Source: Lepisosteus oculatus (taxonomy: Eukaryota; Chordata; Actinopteri; Semionotiformes; Lepisosteidae). From it: a DNA stretch of 64,000 bases. Of the stretch, positions 39,501-53,200 are shown one piece after another. The notes beneath the pieces are model-generated. The model was given only the letters and a program-made list of their open reading frames with translations, did not search any database and was not told where the DNA came from. The position numbers and the translations under genes were made by a program. The stretch's first letter is position 1. Every line of letters begins with the position of its first letter. The stretch covers positions 14,131,001 to 14,195,000 of the forward strand of contig NC_090703.1 of assembly GCF_040954835.1 (NCBI RefSeq), read 5' to 3'.

Positions 39501-42060
39501 GGCACACCAAACCTCCTTGAAATTTAGCTACTATTATTTTTAGGTTCAGCTTCACCACAAATGCATAAATGTTTTTCACATGATGGATGCTGTGGCGCCA
39601 AAACGATCCTATATGGATAAAGTGCTTAGAAAATGAATGTATGGAAGCTTAGTCCTGGGTTTAAATGAGGATACAACACGAAGTCAGCAGGACTATTATA
39701 CACCCTGTACACTTGAGGGCAGCATACTCCACCGAATAGGGTGAACATTCCTTTGCAACGTTATTGCCTGTCGGTGACTCTCCATAATACAAGGCGTGAC
39801 TGAATTTTCTTCAGGCTAGAAAAATCTAAAAATTATAAATGTACAAGTATTTTCGTTTTAGAAAATGAAAAAAAGTCAGCATTAAGTAAATGAAAATCAT
39901 TATTAGCAACAACTATATCAATGATGTATTTCTTAAAGACGCAAACGGCATTTATTGTTGCAGGAGGAAATACCTTCTGGTAACTACAGTCATGATGGAA
40001 CACTGACCACACTCCCGCTACAAGAGAGCCTGAAGAAAAGCTCTTTCTGTCTGTACAGCCGTCACTGTATTCTGCTGTGCCCGAAGTCTATACAGAGGTT
40101 AAAAATGACAAGTCCAGAGTTCGCCTAGGGAGAGATTCTCTGAAGTGCATGGAAAGGACATGCTAGCAATCAGAATAAAAAGACAATGGTGTGTAGGTCT
40201 TTTTCAGTTTCATAAAATATATATGATAAATTTAAAAAAATCTTTAAAACATTTCTATAAGGTGACTGTTTAGTACTAACAGGAATATAATTTTATTATA
40301 TAATATATCCTTATCAGGCAAGTTTAATTTAAAGATTTAATGATTATTTCATAGCTACTTCTTGGTGACATACTTATAAAGTACTGTTTAATATGCATTA
40401 TCTTTCAGGATGTTTTCTAGCTAGTTTTTCACCCAAAGGACCCAAAGGAGCAATAGATTTTGGATCACAATTTTGATAAAAATATTCAAAATTTACTTTA
40501 TGTACTGTAATGACATAAAATACTTCTGAAATGTCTTTCTCATAGACCACTTAGAAGCTACAGCATCTGCTGTGCCACACATATACAGTACTATATCAAT
40601 TTAAATGATCTCTCTTTAAGTTCAGGCTTGCTTTATTTGTGGAGCAGTTGCTAATATCTGACTTTTTTTTATTAGTATTCATATACATAACAGTTCTGTT
40701 TACATGATAATAGCACCATTTAAATTTAATTCAACAGCCATTATTTGTGACAGCAAAGCACATCTCATTCTGACCGCAGGAACAACTAAAGGACATGTGA
40801 GGCAGAACTTCAAGAGGACATTGTTCAAGTCAGATTTTATTACCTAATTATGGATAAGGACATTGCACCAGTGTTAACAGCCATGCTCCTGTGGAGAGTG
40901 CTTTGGGATTTTCTAAGTGGGAAGGATACCACAGCTAATTGTCTCAGCTAAAACCAGCACCTCCTAATACACGGCGCAACTTGTGACCACACTAGGGCAT
41001 TGGGTCAGGATTCTTGATCCAGAGTAACACTGTCACTTACTGGTATACACACTGAGGCTAACCAAAACTTAACAATGTGTCACACTGCAGTTCTGTCAGG
41101 TCATGCAAGTGAAATGTGCACCAAATAATACCATATTGTATTGTGTTGAAAGTCAATACCTTAAAAACAATCACTTCGGTCACTTGGTTTTTGACTTGGT
41201 AATTTCAAGGAAAGCAATCTTGTGGACATCTATTGGCTCTAGTCATGAATATCTCAAAGCCAATTTAAAAAAAAACAGACTAATAGCAGTGTCTTGATCA
41301 ATAACCTGCTAAGATACTATGTTTTCAAGCGCAAAAGAGACAATGACTTAAGTAATAATGCATTTCAATTGCATTTTTCAAGACATGGAAAAAAACGTGA
41401 TAAAAAAGTAAATAGTGGTGTTTTCTTTTGCTCTAAATGAGGAAGCCTGGCCTGCAGCTGTGTATTTAGCAGTCCATTCTTATTTACCAGACAGAATTTT
41501 AATCAATATGGAATGTACAAGCCTTTAATCTTTTGAGGTGCCTGGTGCTGAATGCCCAGTACTAGATAATAATACCTTTCAGCCTAGTGGAGCATAAAAC
41601 AGAACAACCCAAAAATGTAAGCAGGTAAAGGTATTTATTTACCATAGAAAGCCTCCATCTGGCCATTTAGATTTGTATCAGATGATTAGCACAAAACAAT
41701 CCCACTGAACTGCCACTGGACCAAAACTCATGGGCCTTCTACAATCATAATGGTATTAATGTAATGCAACAAAACATCCAAGGGTAACATAGAACCCATA
41801 TGTGCAACTGCACAGTCAAAGATGGCAACAGACAGCTTTATTTCTGCCTTAAATACTCTGGCCATACAACACAATGAAACCCCCTCATGTCAATGATACC
41901 TGCTGTTGACCTCAGTGTGAGGAACAGTAAATGATCAATGTCCTGTTGCCGGGAGGATGTTTCCAATAGGAGCTTGCTGCCATTTTTACTAGTCTCTCCA
42001 CTTTGAGCAAGTGGAAGGCAGAACAGTATACTTTTGATGTTTAAATGAGAACAATCCATA
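36561..42060. other. Intergenic DNA between the ZNF770-like gene and DPH6
   Basis: No coding region on either strand could be supported. 38190-38550 holds phrases common in fish repeats (gggtctccagccctccagaa; ttttcacactgatcctggaa), but I cannot name the family. 40800-41000 is repeat-poor and complex (see findings). Confidence 0.4.
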
Positions 42061-42062
42061 TA

Positions 42063-42375
42063 TGTTTCATCCATCCATTCACTTTCTAACCATTTCGTCC
42101 AATGCAGGGTTGTAGAGAAACAGGAGCCTATTTCTGTGAGCAAAGGGCACAAGGTAGGGTACAAGCTGGATGGGTCCCCAGTCCATTGCAGGGAGACACA
42201 CACATATTCACATTCATACCAGGTCATTTTCCCAGAAGCTAATTAACCTACCAACAGTCTTTAGAATGTGGGAAGAAACTGGAGGACCAAGAGGAAGCTC
42301 ACACAAACATGGGGAGAACATACAAACTCCACACAGATCGCACCCCATGTCCAGAACTTAACCCCAGCTACTGCA
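42063..42375 (-). mobile_element. tRNA-derived SINE, tail and body
   Basis: The minus-strand body matches the copy at 22060-22418: gtttgtatgttctccccat, tcctcttggtcctcc, and the 3' end with gaaagtgaatggatgga. The tRNA head is degraded. Confidence 0.65.
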
Positions 42376-42482
42376 CCCCATTATATTTTCATTCGTATTA
42401 AAGTTTTTTTTGCCACCTAAGAAGCCTTTCAACCTAAATATTTTTTTTTTAATACACAGTTCACATGAAATGCACAGTCAAC

Positions 42483-43008
42483 ATTGTTTAATAACTGCTT
42501 ACACCTCTGAACACTCCACTCAAAGCGCTTTACAGGTAATGGGGACTCACCACCACCAGTGTGCAGCTCCACCTGGATGCGGCAGAATGCTCACCACACA
42601 TCAGCTCTCAGTGGGCTGGAGAGCAGAGTAATGAAGCCAATTCACAGAGGGGGACTGTTAGGAGGCCATGATTGATAAAGGCCGATGCCAGGATGCCGGG
42701 GTTACACCCCTACTCTTTTCGAGAAACACCCTGGGATTTATAATGACCACAGAGTCAGGACCTCGGTTTTACGTGTTATCCGAAGGATGGCACCTGTTTA
42801 CAGTATAGTGTCCCCGTCACTACACTGGGGCATTAGGACCCACATGAGCCGCAGGGTTAGCGCCCCCTGCTGGCCCCACTAATGCCTCTTCCAGCAGCAA
42901 CCTTAGTTTTTCCCAGGAGGTCTCCCATCCAGGTACTGACCAGGCTCACACCTGCTTAGCTTCAGTGGGCTGCCAGTTGTGAGTTGCAGAGTGCTATGGC
43001 TGCTGGCG
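42483..43008 (-). mobile_element. 5S-rRNA-derived SINE (copy 1)
   Basis: Its head, at the right end, includes aagctaagcaggtgtgagcc and ggatgggagacc. These match the 5S rRNA internal promoter in minus orientation. The body has gtaaacaggtgccatccttc and ccgtaaaacc..., with ctactcttttcgagaaacac on the plus strand, and ends in the L2-like tail ctgtaaagcgctttgagtgg. It is shared almost throughout with the copy at 51799-52395. Copy 1 is more worn, particularly in its tail. It lies about 1.1 kb downstream of the DPH6 stop. Confidence 0.75.
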
Positions 43009-43810
43009 ATATCACTCTGCCTTTAATTTCAGAACTGGATGTACTGGATCCACTCCTGTGAAAACCACAATTTATTTTCTGAGAAAACATATACAGTACA
43101 TTTAACACAGCACAGGTGAAATACACATCACTTCTGTATTTATTTTTTGATGTTACAAAATGCAATTCATAGTGCATTTTTACAAAATAAAAAATAATTA
43201 ATTAGAATTAGAATAAAATGGTTATATGTACACACTCTCATCAGTGGAATGGTAGTGGCAATTGTGTAAGGCGACGTTTTGCTTCATAACAATATTCTTT
43301 GGTGGGTTGACTTTTTGGAAAGTCTGGAGTTAATTTTTAAAGTTAATATCCAGTTTTGATATGTATCATGCACCGATCCCTAATTTGCAAGTTAATTCAA
43401 CATGTACTGTAAGTTATGTTTTCTTTTAAAAAACGTACAACATTCCACAACCAATTATTTTTTACATTAATGTAAAATAATATATTGCATATGCAAAATA
43501 ATGTTTCCACGGTTCTCAGTTCAGGAGTGTGACAGAGCATGGCATGTGACATCCTTCTCAATGTTTTTGAGTTCAGTAGCTGCATAGAGAGATCTATAAC
43601 ATTTCTCTTTACCAGTTTTGAGAGAGCCAAAGCCACCGTGGTTTTTATAGAGTTCCAATCATGGTCAGAAAACTGGTGAAAGCAGGACTTAAACCAGATG
43701 TGTCTCTTCTTTAAGTTTCAACTTATACAACAGGGAATGGGCAGTTAATATGGTCAGCCAGAAAGCACAGCCCCACTGTTCATTTCCAGAAACCTAACAA
43801 ATCTACTACT
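43009..43810. other. Intergenic DNA downstream of DPH6
   Basis: AT-rich, with no recognised feature. Confidence 0.4.
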
Positions 43811-43816
43811 TTTATT
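43811..43816 (-). terminator. Candidate poly(A) signal of DPH6
   Basis: AATAAA on the minus strand, about 320 nt after the DPH6 stop and the first such hexamer downstream of it. Confidence 0.4.
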
Positions 43817-44136
43817 AAAAGAAATATAAAAGAGATGCATTTAGATAGAACAGCCAGATATACCAAACTCTGTTTGCTGTAGTACATTTTGAGACACGAA
43901 GACACAAAACTGACAGTGAGGTAAATCAAGGTGTAGAGAGAAAAGAACCTTTTTCCGGAGCCATGTTTGCAGTTATGAATCCAATTGACACTACAGACTG
44001 CTTAGTAGTGCAAAAGGAAAAGGAGGAGACGCAAGACTGAAGTTCATGATACATTTTCCGGTTGTTGACTAAACTAAGGACAAAACCGAATGATCTGAAG
44101 TGAAAAACAATGTAACAGTTTATGCGCTGTTGTTCA

Positions 44137-44255
44137 CTATTGGCTTAGCCAGCAGGAAAACTGTAGGACTCTCAAGTCTTGCAAATCATCGACTGGTACA
44201 AAAACCATTGCAGGGTTCCTCTGGTCCAAATGATGCTTGAGGGATTCTCCAAATC
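44137..44255 (-). CDS. DPH6: DPH6 last coding exon
   Basis: It follows the acceptor tttccatag and encodes (A)GFGESLKHHLDQRNPAMVF, then VPVDDLQDLRVLQFSCWLSQ and TAG (44139-44137). The PAMVFVPVDDL motif corresponds to the closing motif of long DPH6 proteins. The phase (2 bases to complete GGA) matches the donor at 52588 exactly. Confidence 0.82.
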
Positions 44256-47200
44256 CTATGGAAACAAACAGTAATCCTTTACAATAAATAAAGCAGTATA
44301 ATGTATATTCTTAAGGGATTAATGCATGTTAGCAATCTTATTTTGATTTAACTGATTTAACTTTTCTTCTGCTGAGTTCCAATGATGCTGACTAAAGCTG
44401 CACATGTCTTCAAGAAATTCAAGAAGTGGATTTCAAAACATTTTAATAGCAGGCACTATTTTAAACCAGGATACAATTTACTTCAATACAGTATAAGCTC
44501 AATCAGATAGTTTAAGTACCTGTAGATCATAACTGCATATCATTATTTTGTTATTCAATTTACTTACCAGTACACTAATGCGAAAACTTCACTTGTTTGT
44601 TCAATGCTGTTGAGGTACATTTAAATTAAAACAAGATCAATCTTCTGATTGGAGTTTAAAGTCTCTACAGAACCTAAAAGCTACCACACGTTGGATTATA
44701 TTAGGATCCAAACCATGGATTAGGATCGCTCAGTCCCAGAAGATGTGCCCTGTGGTCAGTGTAGCACTTAACCCTTCGACCACATTTGACATGACTGTTC
44801 ACAAATTATTGATGTCCTCAAATCCCTGGCAGATTGTAGCCAGACATTTAGCTCCCTGAAGTCAAAGCATATGGTCACTAACGGCTGGACTTAAAAAACA
44901 AAACATGTGCTCTGCCAAGATTGATCCAGAAGCATGCATATGTTGGAAGGTGACTGAAGTGGACTCAGCATTGTTAATACATGATTAGCTGCTTGTTATT
45001 GGATCACTTGAATTGATCAAAATGTAGTTTCTCTGCACATTTTAATTAATGTAATGTGGTACAAACATTCAGATTAATTGGGAGGTGGGGGTGGAAGTTA
45101 AATAGAAGATGTCTCAAAGTGCATTGACTATTCTAGTGTGGTCACGTGATAGAATTAAAATGTACTTGTAGTTAAACATTTTAAACAACCTGTTTTTGTG
45201 TGTATGCTAATCAAATAATGTTCATTAGTGTGCTGTTGGGAAGATGGGAAACAGAGATCATGGTAAGCCACTCTTCGTGCCTTCCAAAATGAGAGCTTAA
45301 CAGTAGGATCAGAAAGATACCCAATTAAGTATTTTTAAACTTGCGTGTTTTCAGGGCTAAATAAATTGTGAAAAAGATATTTACTAAAAGAACGGGGTTA
45401 ATTAATGTGCTCTTATAGCCAACTTCACCCACAGTGCTATTCTGAATTTGCACACATCAATCGAAAGAGAGATGCACATGTTAGAAAAAGAAAAGGCAAG
45501 ACCTGTTATGTTGTTAAACTTAACTCTTTGGTGAATCCCATTTTAATAACAATGCTGAGGAGTAATATTTCCTTTTGTGTATTTATTGGTTGTGGGATTC
45601 ATTAAAATATAATCAGTGTGATTTTCTTTTTTTACTTCCTAAGCAAATAAAAAAAAGGTCTAAAGCCTTAAATCAAATACACTAATTAGCATGTCTTAGC
45701 AATCACATCTTATAGAAATACTGAAAAGGACCTTTCCATTTATTTAAAGAAAATGTCTTCTCCTTTCTCTGCCTAAAAGTCACCTCAAGATGTATGACTC
45801 TCATGAGATCAGCAGTTGACAGCAGGCCAGAAAAGATGCAAATCACATAAAATAACAGCCTAATTACAAAACAATGCTCCGTCATCACACTTTGGAAAAT
45901 AATTTTTGGCACAAAGAATGCATTTTCGTTTTTATTTATAAACCGTGACCAATAATCTGGCGCTAATTTGAGTACTGGGCAACACCATGTTTAGCCCCAT
46001 GAGAAGGAACACAAACATGGCCATGCCAGATGCTGTGGTTTTCTAATGTGGATACCCATCTAAAAAAAAAAAAAAAAGTGGTCAGAGACCATCGCACGAA
46101 TCCTAAAAGCAATCACATTAGCAATGGGATGGAACTAAACCATCAACCCAAGGGTACAATTGATTCTTCTGCTTCAAATGATAAAACAGTACTCCATGAA
46201 ATATTCTGGCAAATTTTTCATCATCAGGACTGTAAGTGCAACAATTCTCTTGTTAAGTTTAATACTAAGTACTATTTTTAAACATTATTTTAGGACTGGT
46301 ATTCTTAAAAAAGAGAAAGGAATTTTGTTCGAGACTGGAGATGCCTGCTGGGTTTTGTGAGCTTTAAGTATGGTAAAAGCCTAAAGCACAGTAGTGTTTT
46401 TTGCTAGAATGAATCTCAAACTGTTTCAAATTAACCGATAAACAACTGCATAATTAGCAGCCATCAGATCATGAAAATTGTTCATTTAGGCAGAGGTGGC
46501 AGAACAAAATGCCAGAAAGGCAAAATACAGGCAATGTTGTTAATTTCAACAGGGAAGTGGAAACCATCCCACTGAAATTTGCACTTTTAAATTCCCCTTC
46601 AAGCACTTTAAACATACTGTGTGAAGCTAGCCATTAAAATAGCAGAATAACAAAAAAAGCAATAGATTAATTAACCTAATTTCAAATATGAACAATATAC
46701 ATGAAACGTCTGAGAAAAATCTTGAGTATTTTATATTGAAATATTTCACATATATTTATTGCTCTTTGATGTAACTCTCATTTATTCTTTCTATAAATAT
46801 ACTCACTGTGCAGATACATATATAGATCAATAAGTACAGTATATACTGTGGATCACAGATCTCAGTTTGGATTTAACAAGCAAATTATTAAGATAAGCAT
46901 AGCCTTTTTATAAACCCAAAAACTATTTTAAGTACTGTATTTTGAAGAAACTGCTTAACAATTTTCCAAGACTAAATATCATTAGAATACCCTTTAAAAC
47001 CATCATCATCAACTGTTTTTTTCACATCGTCTTGCATGAACCCTAATGAGTGTGTATTGGCTGTCCCCAGCACATCCTTGCAAAGGCATCTCTGTAATTC
47101 CTCTCCTGAGGATAGTCTGTGGCCAGGGCTGGATTGTAATGATACAGACCAGGATTACAGAGCACACCATGTAACACAATTAGTGTGTTCTTCCCATACA

Positions 47201-50200
47201 GTAGCTGAATTGTATATTTGCTTAAGTTATTTTAAAGTACTTCTGCTAACCTACTGTAGAGCATGATCCTGTTTTTCTGATAAAAGGGGACCCATTTGTG
47301 ATGCTCAAGTGGTGTTTCTGCCAGGCAGGAAAAGCAGAGTCCCTCCTGCTTTTTCAATTGCCTACTGGCCTCAGGGTCTAGTATTGTTTCCAGCTGCTAC
47401 CCTCAGGGATCACTCTTCATTCTCACCTTGCCCAGAGAAAAAACTAGTCATTCACCATGAGAATAGAACTGCACCGTGTTATACTGGCCATTTACAGTTT
47501 CTTCAAAAGGCTTTAGCTCAAGCCAGTAATTTAGACAAACGTTTGTATGTACTGTACGAGTTTATTTACTGCATGTTAATATGCAGAACTCATAGTAATC
47601 TAACATGTCTTTCTAGTCGTACTGTATATACAATAGCTGTCCCTTAAAATGTTAGAACAGGAAGGCCTAACAAGGATTTCTAGTTTTTTTATAGTTTATG
47701 ATGTAGAAGTAGACTTTATGTCCTTAATTCATTGTTCTAAAATACTGAAAGAAGTTTTAGAATTCAGTCTGATTAGCTTAAATGGGCTAAAGCCAAAGAG
47801 TTTATGTGGAAGAGTAAAACCATTAACCATTCTTCATGACAGGCAACTTTTGTCACAAAAAACATATAATATTTTTAAGCAGTTACATAACAAAAGGGAG
47901 ACCATACAGTACATGACAATAAAGTATAAAGTATATGGTCTTTCATGTATACGGTCATTATTTGTGTAACTTTGTTACATGTGCACTACAGTAAGTCACC
48001 CCCCAAGTGACTGGGCACAGTTAATAAAGAGATTTAACCTATTGCATGTCAAGTCAGGTGAGAATAAAGGAACACAAAAAGGAACCAGTATGTCTTAACT
48101 GATGGCATGAGCATAATGAATATTTTGTCTATTCAATAAAATGTCAGTGCACCTGCCGCAAAATGATTTGGTCCTTTTTCAAATAATAAAAATGTGATTG
48201 TGGTACAGTACAGTAGTTTTACAGTACATGATAAGTTTATTTAAACTATTTTCTTCAAAGCTGAGGACAATGGAATCCAGTAGCGCTACAAACAGCTCTT
48301 CATCAACCTTTGTAGGCAAAGATGGGGATGTTTTTACACTATAAAGACAAAAAATTCCCTTCGTACTGGATCACAGTTTGGTTCCTAGTTTGCAGTTTTT
48401 AGTCAAAGAAGCAAACAGTGCCTCACAACTATTTATTGCTTATTCACCTGGGGACAGTTTGTTTTTTCTTTAAAAAAAACAGTACTTGAACGTTTTAGCT
48501 AGAGCTCAAAAACAACATCCATAATATTTTAAAAGATTTCTGCACTTACTGTATACAGAATATGTATTTAAGTAATGTATCAAAAGACCTCAGTCTCTCA
48601 TACATAAATGACATTAGATAATGAACAGACTGTCAAAACTAAATGTCTACCTATCAGCTTAAATCCATGAGACAATAAAGTTTAGACATCTAGAAATATG
48701 TTGCCCATTTTCAATATGGTTTGCCTTTCTAAAGGGTATGCTTTATTCCTTGTGACTTTTTTGATAATGCCAGTGTGTTACTTCTCATTATCCATCGTTG
48801 ACGTTTCTGAAGAATTATCCACTGAGTAAAAGCTCTGACCCATAAACAAAGCCAGTGGCATCAATTGAGGGCATAGCAGCTTTTTGCTGAGAAAAGGTAA
48901 CAAATTCCAGTTCAATGGTAAGTTAATATACAATTTTAAGTGTTCAGTAAAAAAATGCATTGTAAAATCCTGTCATACAAAAACAGAGATGTTTTTTTCT
49001 TTTTTCTTTGGTTTATTTAAGTTGAGAGAAAAATGTTTTGTTTTTTTTTTCTTTTCAAAGCTTGGTTTTACATGTGTTATTTCTTTTAGCTGTGTAAGAA
49101 CTGAATTTCTGTTGCTTAGATATCTAAATGCTACATATCTTTTTAAAATTAAAACAACTGCAGTATATTTAATGTTCCCCATTTTTTTATTTAAATCATT
49201 TTGAAATATTAATATAATTTTACACATATACAAAATTTGGCTTTCAATTTATTCTGCCAACAAAATAAATTATTTTAAAATGAGACCTAATTAGTAAGTG
49301 GTGCTTTAAAATGTTAGTCACATTGTGATTTAGAATACACCACCTACACACATTTTGAGTTAGCTTGGAAGTTAATGATCTGGCATGAAATGAAACATTT
49401 TTGAAGCAAAACAGTATGTGTTAACACACCCAACAAATTGCTAGGATTATATGTTTGTGGAACTGAAAAACATAATAGAGTATATGTGGAAGTTACCTTT
49501 TAATTACAGTTAAGTATTGTCTTTTAGAAAATCTGTTTCAAATTAGTTTATACACATTTAGGACAAGTGTGACCACAACAATGAAAACTGGGATAGTTTC
49601 CAATTGTTGTAAACAGTAGAACTCCAAGAGTGTAAGTCCTAGCCTTTGAAAAGGGACAGAAATCAGGACTAAGATCAGAATTACAGCATCTAATACTTAT
49701 TATTAATATCCACAGTTGACTTTACAGTCATTTTACAGTACTGTGAATGACTAATTTTACAAAGTTTTTTTTTCAGGCTTTAAATAGATTTGAAATCCAA
49801 GGTTTAAAGCAAGCTTAGAAAGACTTATAGTGTGGTGTGGAATGTTATGCTAAAAATGCAATACAATTGAAAGGAACAAGACACCCACATCTTTTTAGAG
49901 ATGCTTGGATAAAAATTATCCTTTACTGTTTTGAAATGTAGTTAGGAACCTAGCATAATCTGCATGATTACATAATGGTTGCTTATTACAAGATTTCATT
50001 GATATTTTATATATTCTTTTTTGAAGCATGTTGTCTAAACAGGCATTTTTCAAAGTAAACTGTAGACATAAAACTGAAAGATAATCTGAAAGATGTCAGC
50101 TGTTTAAAATAATGTTCTGAGATTAAGTGGTATAATAGTTTCAGTTACAGTATATCCTACTCTTAAGGGAATTTCTTCTCATACAAGGTGCTAGTTCAAG

Positions 50201-53200
50201 AAGACATTTTCTGTCAACTGCTTCAGTTCCGGATGAACACTCATCTACTATAATTCATTTGTCAAATAACTTGCCATCAATCTGGAACTGTGATAAGAGA
50301 ACCTTATTATTTAAACAGAGTTTATGCAATGTACTGTACATAAAACCTAAAATTTAAAATGGCAAGGGCTTTAATTCCAGTTGTACGAAACATATTACAG
50401 TATGCCATATCATACTTGGACAGTCCTGCTTAAGGTTTGGAACTCCAATGTAACCAATGATATTAAGTATATAATGGATAGGCAGGATTTAACTAGCACA
50501 TAGATAAATGTCATAATAATGATTTAGTAAGAGTCCAATAAGTAAATGTCTCTTACTTGAGCAAGAAATAAAAAAATAGGGTACCTCATAGGACAATTCA
50601 CCCATCTTTGTTATTACGGACTAACAGCCTTTAAAAGGAAAACACTGATATTAAACACAGAAAAACAGTACTTAGTATTCACTACCATTCCCTGAATTTC
50701 AGAAATATAATATTCATGTTTTGGGTACCAAGTGACTAAGATTATTATAATAAACAGGTCAAAAAGAGGACAAATATTAGAAAACATAACAATGTACCAT
50801 AACTTGCTTATTTTTGTCAAAAAATAATTTATCTCTACTCTACCTACAAAAATCTGATTAGATTTGCAGTAATTCATATAGTATAGTTATGTTGTATCCT
50901 ATAATTACAGAATGCATTATTATGTTTCGTAAAAAAAAACAGAACTGGCTTTGTCATACAAGGAAATACCACAGACTAACAGCACTAAGTACTGCTAATG
51001 CGATTAAAGTACTGTGCCTGCATACAGTATTTCGATTTCAATCTTCATAACACAGACCAGGAAGTGTAAGGAGCTAAGAAAAAAAGTCAGGATCTGAGGA
51101 AAAGAGGGATTAGGTATTTTCCCTGTGATATTTATAATACGTTTCAGAATAGATTAATCACTGAGCAAACATCAAGTAACTTGCTTACAAATAACCAACT
51201 AATTCTGGATATTGATCTGCAGACAAACCAGATTTATATACAGTACACCATTGCACAAGTTGATATGATAGGTTATCCTAACAAATTTAAAAACAATACT
51301 CTGATCTTTGTGATTTTAAGTATAATTGCATTTCTGCCACAATAACGGTTTGGGATGATGTAGAAAAAACTTTGGGAAAAATGACTGGTTTGGCTTTGAA
51401 TCTCAGTCGTGATTCTGTTTTTGCAGAACATGCTACAATTACTCTGATTTATGGTTTTGTTGCTTCATTTTTTGCAGATATTAAGATTCTCTCAAGATTG
51501 AGAGCATCTGGAGAAATTATAGATTTCATTTTGTTCACAGAAGACTTAAGTCACCCCACATGATCACGTTAATGGTAAAGATGGAGACAGGGAAGGTGGA
51601 AAGAATACATGAGAACACTTACTGCCACACGGACATCGCTACTTATACTTAACAGTGCAATCGTGATTAGGGTGTCTGTCTTAAATACAACCTTTTAAGC
51701 CTTTTTCCAGCCACGTTTTTAGAACCTTTTTTAAAAAAAAACTTTTTTCCTGTTTGTTTTCTCTGAACCCTTCTAAGTGTGAAGCTTCACTGTCTGCCAA
51801 TAATAATAATAACAATAATAAAAATACAAATAATAATAATAATAATTGCTTACACTTATATTGTTCTTTTCTGGACTCTCTACTCAAAGCGCTTAACTGG
51901 TGATGGGGACTCCCCTCCACCACCACCAGTGTGCAGTCTCCACCTGGATGATGCGACGGCAGCCATAGTGCGCCGAACGCTCACCACACATCAGCTATCA
52001 GTGGGGAGGAGAGCAGTGTAATGAAGTCAATTCATAGATGGGGATTATAAGGAAGCCATGATTGGTAAAGGCCAATGAGAATTTTGGCCAGGATGCCGGG
52101 GTTACATCCCTACTCTTTTCGAGAAACACCCTGGGATTTTTAATGACCACAGTGAGTCAGGACCTCATCCGAAGGACGGCGCCTGTTTACAGTCTAGTGT
52201 CCCCGTCACTATACTGGGGCATTAGGACCCATCTGGACCGCAGGGTGAGAGCCCCCTGCTGGCCCTACTAACACCTCTTCCAGCAGCAACCTTCGTTTTT
52301 TCCAGGAGGTCTCCCATCCAGGTACTGACCAGGCTCACACCTGCTTGGCTTCAGTGGGCTGCCAGTTGTGAGTTGCAGAGTGATATGCCTGCTAGCTGAA
52401 CTAAACACTAAACATACAGAACTGAAATATCTGGTTCTTAAGATGTAAAGTGCTACAATGAACAACCTGTCGCCAGTCCAGTCTAGTTCAAGGGATAAAA
52501 AAATGTTCACTACAGAGAGCTGAGTGGACATTCATCAATGTAAGGACTGCTACTGTGTGAGGTAACAAGATTTTTATGAGAGTTTTACCTGCCACAAGTT
52601 TTCTAGCAACACCGTTGTTGCGCTTGTAGAAAGCCCTGATACATAAGGGAAGTATACAGCCATCCAGTTTCTGCAGCGCCTCTTGGAAGGCTGAGATGAG
52701 ACCAGAAAGCAGGGGCCCCTCCTCTGCCTGTGTGATAGGGGGAGAGCGTGGCAGGCTCAGAGACAAGGAGATGCTGGCTGAGGATGAGGAGCTGGATTCC
52801 ACTATTTCACATTCTATGCTGCCAGGTGTTACATCTCTGGTGACGGAAAAGGACTTTCTCTGCCTGGCGTCATCTGCGCAAGCCACGACATGTAGCTCCA
52901 CAGCTGCATCTCTGGGCAGACGGGAGATAACAGCTACCACCATAGGTCCACACTTGGTCTCTTCCTCTCCGTATGCTTCCTCCTGCAATGTACAATGTTC
53001 TTTTCAGCTTTCACCACCGTCTTATTGATGAAAACCTTACAACATTTTCATCCTGATTATAATCTTTTTAGAGTGGAATGTCTGCAAAAATGAACAGTTA
53101 ATTATAGCTCGAGAAATACAAACTGCTGGTGGAAAGGTGAAAATAAGTCCTTGTGATCCACAATCTTTTTCTTACAACCATCCTCAAATACTCTATAGAA

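Noticed and set aside
42685..42882. 65-codon plus-strand frame, similar to one at 52062-52271
   Set aside because: Both are the antisense of the 5S-derived SINE body. The likeness reflects the repeat, not a gene pair.
47036..47969. Cluster of plus-strand frames of 76-112 codons
   Set aside because: There is no shared family, no codon bias that I can judge and no splice-site logic. The AT-rich intron can yield such frames by chance.
52488..52588. Read-through of the DPH6 frame past the donor to a stop at 52488
   Set aside because: A good GTAAAA donor at 52588 joins in phase to the exon at 44255, which carries the conserved DPH6 end motif. The extension shows no family similarity.
52696..53028. 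110-codon plus-strand frame
   Set aside because: It is the antisense shadow of the DPH6 exon 52589-52982.
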